DNA of 42,270 nt from Sulfurimonas sp. (GTDB lineage: Bacteria > Campylobacterota > Campylobacteria > Campylobacterales > Sulfurimonadaceae), in the NCBI GenBank assembly GCA_030654155.1, contig JAURYA010000049.1:1-42270 (forward strand), given 5' to 3'. The position numbers and the translations under genes were made by a program. The notes beneath the pieces were generated by a model. The model worked only from the letters and a program-made list of their open reading frames with translations, had not been told where the DNA came from and did no database searches. This document shows positions 40,157-42,270 of this stretch, in pieces (positions within the stretch are counted from its first letter, which is position 1; the number at the start of each line of letters is the position of its first letter).

Positions 40157-41155
40157 TTAGCAGATTCTAGGAAGTAACTCGCCGCTTGGCGTATCCAAAA
40201 ATCTTGAAGTACCCCAACTGCTCTTTAAAACCACTTTTTTTAGATGAACATCCGTTACTTTGCCGATAACAGCCGCCTTTGAACAATTTTCAAAAGTTTT
40301 TAAAATCTCAACTGCTCTATCTGCATCATCATGATTTACAGCTAACACAAAAGTGCCTTCATTTGCCAAAGCGGTCGCTTCAAAACCGAGCATCTCACAA
40401 ATGCCTTTTACCTCATCGCTAACGGGAATACTCTCCTCTTGCACTTCGATGCAGATATTTGACTGCCTCGACCACTCATTTAGCACAGCACTCACTCCGC
40501 CTCTAGTCGCATCTCTCATAGCCGTTATTTTTATGCCTGCATCCAAAAGAGCTTTTACCTGAGGATAAAGCGACTCACAATCACTCTGCAAAGAACTGCT
40601 CATCTCTATGCCTTCACGAGCTACAAAGATAGCCGCACCGTGACAGCCGATATCACGGTTTACGACAATGAGATCATCTTTTGTTATGTTGTTGGAGCTG
40701 ATACCTTTTTTTAAAACTTCGCCGATTCCCGTAGTGTTTATAAAAATCTTATCGACACTTCCGCGAGGCACAACCTTGGTGTCTCCGCTTACAACCACCG
40801 CACCGTTAATTTCAAGCTCTTTTTTCATACTGCGAACAATCCGTTCCAGATCTCTCGTCTGAAAACCCTCTTCGATGATGACACTACATGTCAAATATTT
40901 CGGCTTCGCACCCATCATGGCAAGGTCGTTACATGTACCGCAAACTGCAAGCTTGCCTATGTCTGCACCCGCAAAAAACAGAGGCGAAACCGTAAAGCTG
41001 TCGGTTGAAAATGCCAACTCACCGTTATGGATAATAGCCGCATCTTCGCTTTTATCTAGGATGTCGTTTTTAAAAGCCTTGTAAAAAACATCTCTTATCA
41101 GCTCGTTGTTCTCTTCTCCGCCGTTTCCGCATGCTAATGTTATTGTTTTGTTCAT
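40157..41155 (-). CDS. hypE: Hydrogenase expression/formation protein HypE
   Basis: ACGNGGEENNELI; GDTKVVPRGSVDKIFINTTGIG; C-terminal PRIC*. Confidence 0.96.
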   Translation of the reverse strand: MNKTITLACGNGGEENNELIRDVFYKAFKNDILDKSEDAAIIHNGELAFSTDSFTVSPLFFAGADIGKLAVCGTCNDLAMMGAKPKYLTCSVIIEEGFQTRDLERIVRSMKKELEINGAVVVSGDTKVVPRGSVDKIFINTTGIGEVLKKGISSNNITKDDLIVVNRDIGCHGAAIFVAREGIEMSSSLQSDCESLYPQVKALLDAGIKITAMRDATRGGVSAVLNEWSRQSNICIEVQEESIPVSDEVKGICEMLGFEATALANEGTFVLAVNHDDADRAVEILKTFENCSKAAVIGKVTDVHLKKVVLKSSWGTSRFLDTPSGELLPRIC

Positions 41156-42270
41156 ACCAAATTCCCATATTTATAGTACGCCGCACATGCGCCCTCAGAG
41201 CTTACCATGCAACTCCCAATCGGTGAAGTCGGTTTACATGCAGTTCCAAATATCGTACACTCAGGAGGGCTAGCCATTCCTCTTAATATATCTCCGCAGA
41301 TGCAGAGTTTGTGGTCTTCTATCTCGCCCAGGGGCAGAACATCTTTAAATATTATTTCAGCATCATAATCTTTGAACTCAGGTTTTAGTTTTAGTCCGCT
41401 TTTTGGGATATTGCCTAAACCTCGCCATTTGAACAGGTCTGTTTTTTCAAAATACTTGTTTACCAGCTCCTGTGCTTTGACGTTTCCGTCATAAGTTACA
41501 AGTCTTTTGTACTCCACTTCAAGAGAGCATCTGCCCTCTACAAACTGTTTTACTATCATGCTGATTGCCTGCATGACATCAACAGGCTCAAAACCCGAGA
41601 CAACCACGGGACGATTATAATCACGCGGAAATTCTTCATAGATTTTACTTCCGCTTATAACACTTACATGTGAGGGTCCTAAAAATGCGTCTATTTTGTT
41701 GTTGTAACTATCTACATGTATATCTCTGGAATCTATCAGCTCTCTCATAACCTCAGGAACTGTTACATGGTTTATGTGAAAGAAGATATTTTTGATGTTC
41801 TGCTTTATTACCGCGTCAAGTAGTGCAGCACTCATCGGAGTAGTCGTCTCAAATCCTATGGCAAAAAAGATGATTTTTTTAGTCGGGTTCTCACGTGCGA
41901 TTTTCAAACACTCAAGAGGAGAATATACAAAACGAACATCTGCGCCTTTGCTTCTTGCATCTTGAAGACTTCCGTTACTTCCCGGCACTTTTATCATATC
42001 GCCCAGAGTAACTAATATCACATCTTGAAGCATACTTAAGACATAAGCATGGTCGATTCTCTCTTTTGGCATGATGCAAACGGGACAGCCCGGACCGTGA
42101 ATAAACTTGATGTTTGAAGGCAAAAGCTGAGGAAGACCGTACTTCATAATAGTATGAGTATGACCGCCGCAAACTTCCATAATGTTTATAGGATGCTCTA
42201 ACTTTTTAGCATCTTTTTTTATGATTTTTGCATAAGCTTTTATGGTGTCTGCATCTCTAAAGTCATCATA
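41152..42270 (-). CDS. hypD: Hydrogenase formation protein HypD, 5' end outside window
   Basis: MEVCGGHTHTIMKYG; FIHGPGCPVCI; the frame continues upstream of the ORF-track Met to the window edge (..YDDFRDADTIKAYAKIIKKDAKKLEHPINIMEVCGGH). Confidence 0.96.
   Translation of the reverse strand, partial: YDDFRDADTIKAYAKIIKKDAKKLEHPINIMEVCGGHTHTIMKYGLPQLLPSNIKFIHGPGCPVCIMPKERIDHAYVLSMLQDVILVTLGDMIKVPGSNGSLQDARSKGADVRFVYSPLECLKIARENPTKKIIFFAIGFETTTPMSAALLDAVIKQNIKNIFFHINHVTVPEVMRELIDSRDIHVDSYNNKIDAFLGPSHVSVISGSKIYEEFPRDYNRPVVVSGFEPVDVMQAISMIVKQFVEGRCSLEVEYKRLVTYDGNVKAQELVNKYFEKTDLFKWRGLGNIPKSGLKLKPEFKDYDAEIIFKDVLPLGEIEDHKLCICGDILRGMASPPECTIFGTACKPTSPIGSCMVSSEGACAAYYKYGNLV

Noticed and set aside
38023-42270. 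Apparent local excess of the 6-mer ACATGT in the hyp region
   Set aside because: Seven copies seen by eye, but most fall in ordinary codons such as Thr-Cys or His-Val; could be codon-usage noise. A count against a codon-shuffled background would be needed.

Overview
This 42.3 kb window is AT-rich bacterial chromosome. Gene content and order point to a Campylobacterota member close to Sulfurimonas. No rRNA, tRNA, CRISPR array, transposase or phage module was recognised. Left part (+ strand, about 1-15.9 kb) is one tightly packed run: argG 3' end, an FTR-catalytic-domain/rhodanese fusion, rplI, hslV (TTG start), hslU, era, an L,D-transpeptidase-fold protein (Csd6/Pgp2-like), an M14-like carboxypeptidase (Csd4/Pgp1-like), and a nine-gene trans-envelope assembly cluster. 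That cluster follows the MSHA pilus order (MshI-J-K-L-M-N-[unknown]-E-G) and resembles the Campylobacter Cts transformation locus. No pilin gene lies next to it. A clear hairpin separates it from the convergent right part. The right part (mostly - strand) holds yebC, a frameshifted hypothetical gene, a ttcA-like gene, mtnN, a nitrilase-family gene, fabD, an unusual short AAA/Fis-HTH regulator, slyD, cpoB-pal-tolB-tolA-tolR-tolQ, atpCDGAH with atpF and a b' subunit gene, parB-parA, birA, fmt, proB, obgE, rpmA and rplU. It ends with a NiFe-hydrogenase maturation block (hypA, hypX/hoxX, hypE, partial hypD) that contains a palindrome-rich segment between hypX and hypA. The best leads are the combined PG-carboxypeptidase and secretin/pilus-motor operon with an uncharacterised extra component, the structured repeat-like element at the hypX 3' end, the degenerate Fis-type regulator, and the frameshifted ORF near 16.87 kb. 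All family calls come from reading motifs and synteny; no database search was run.
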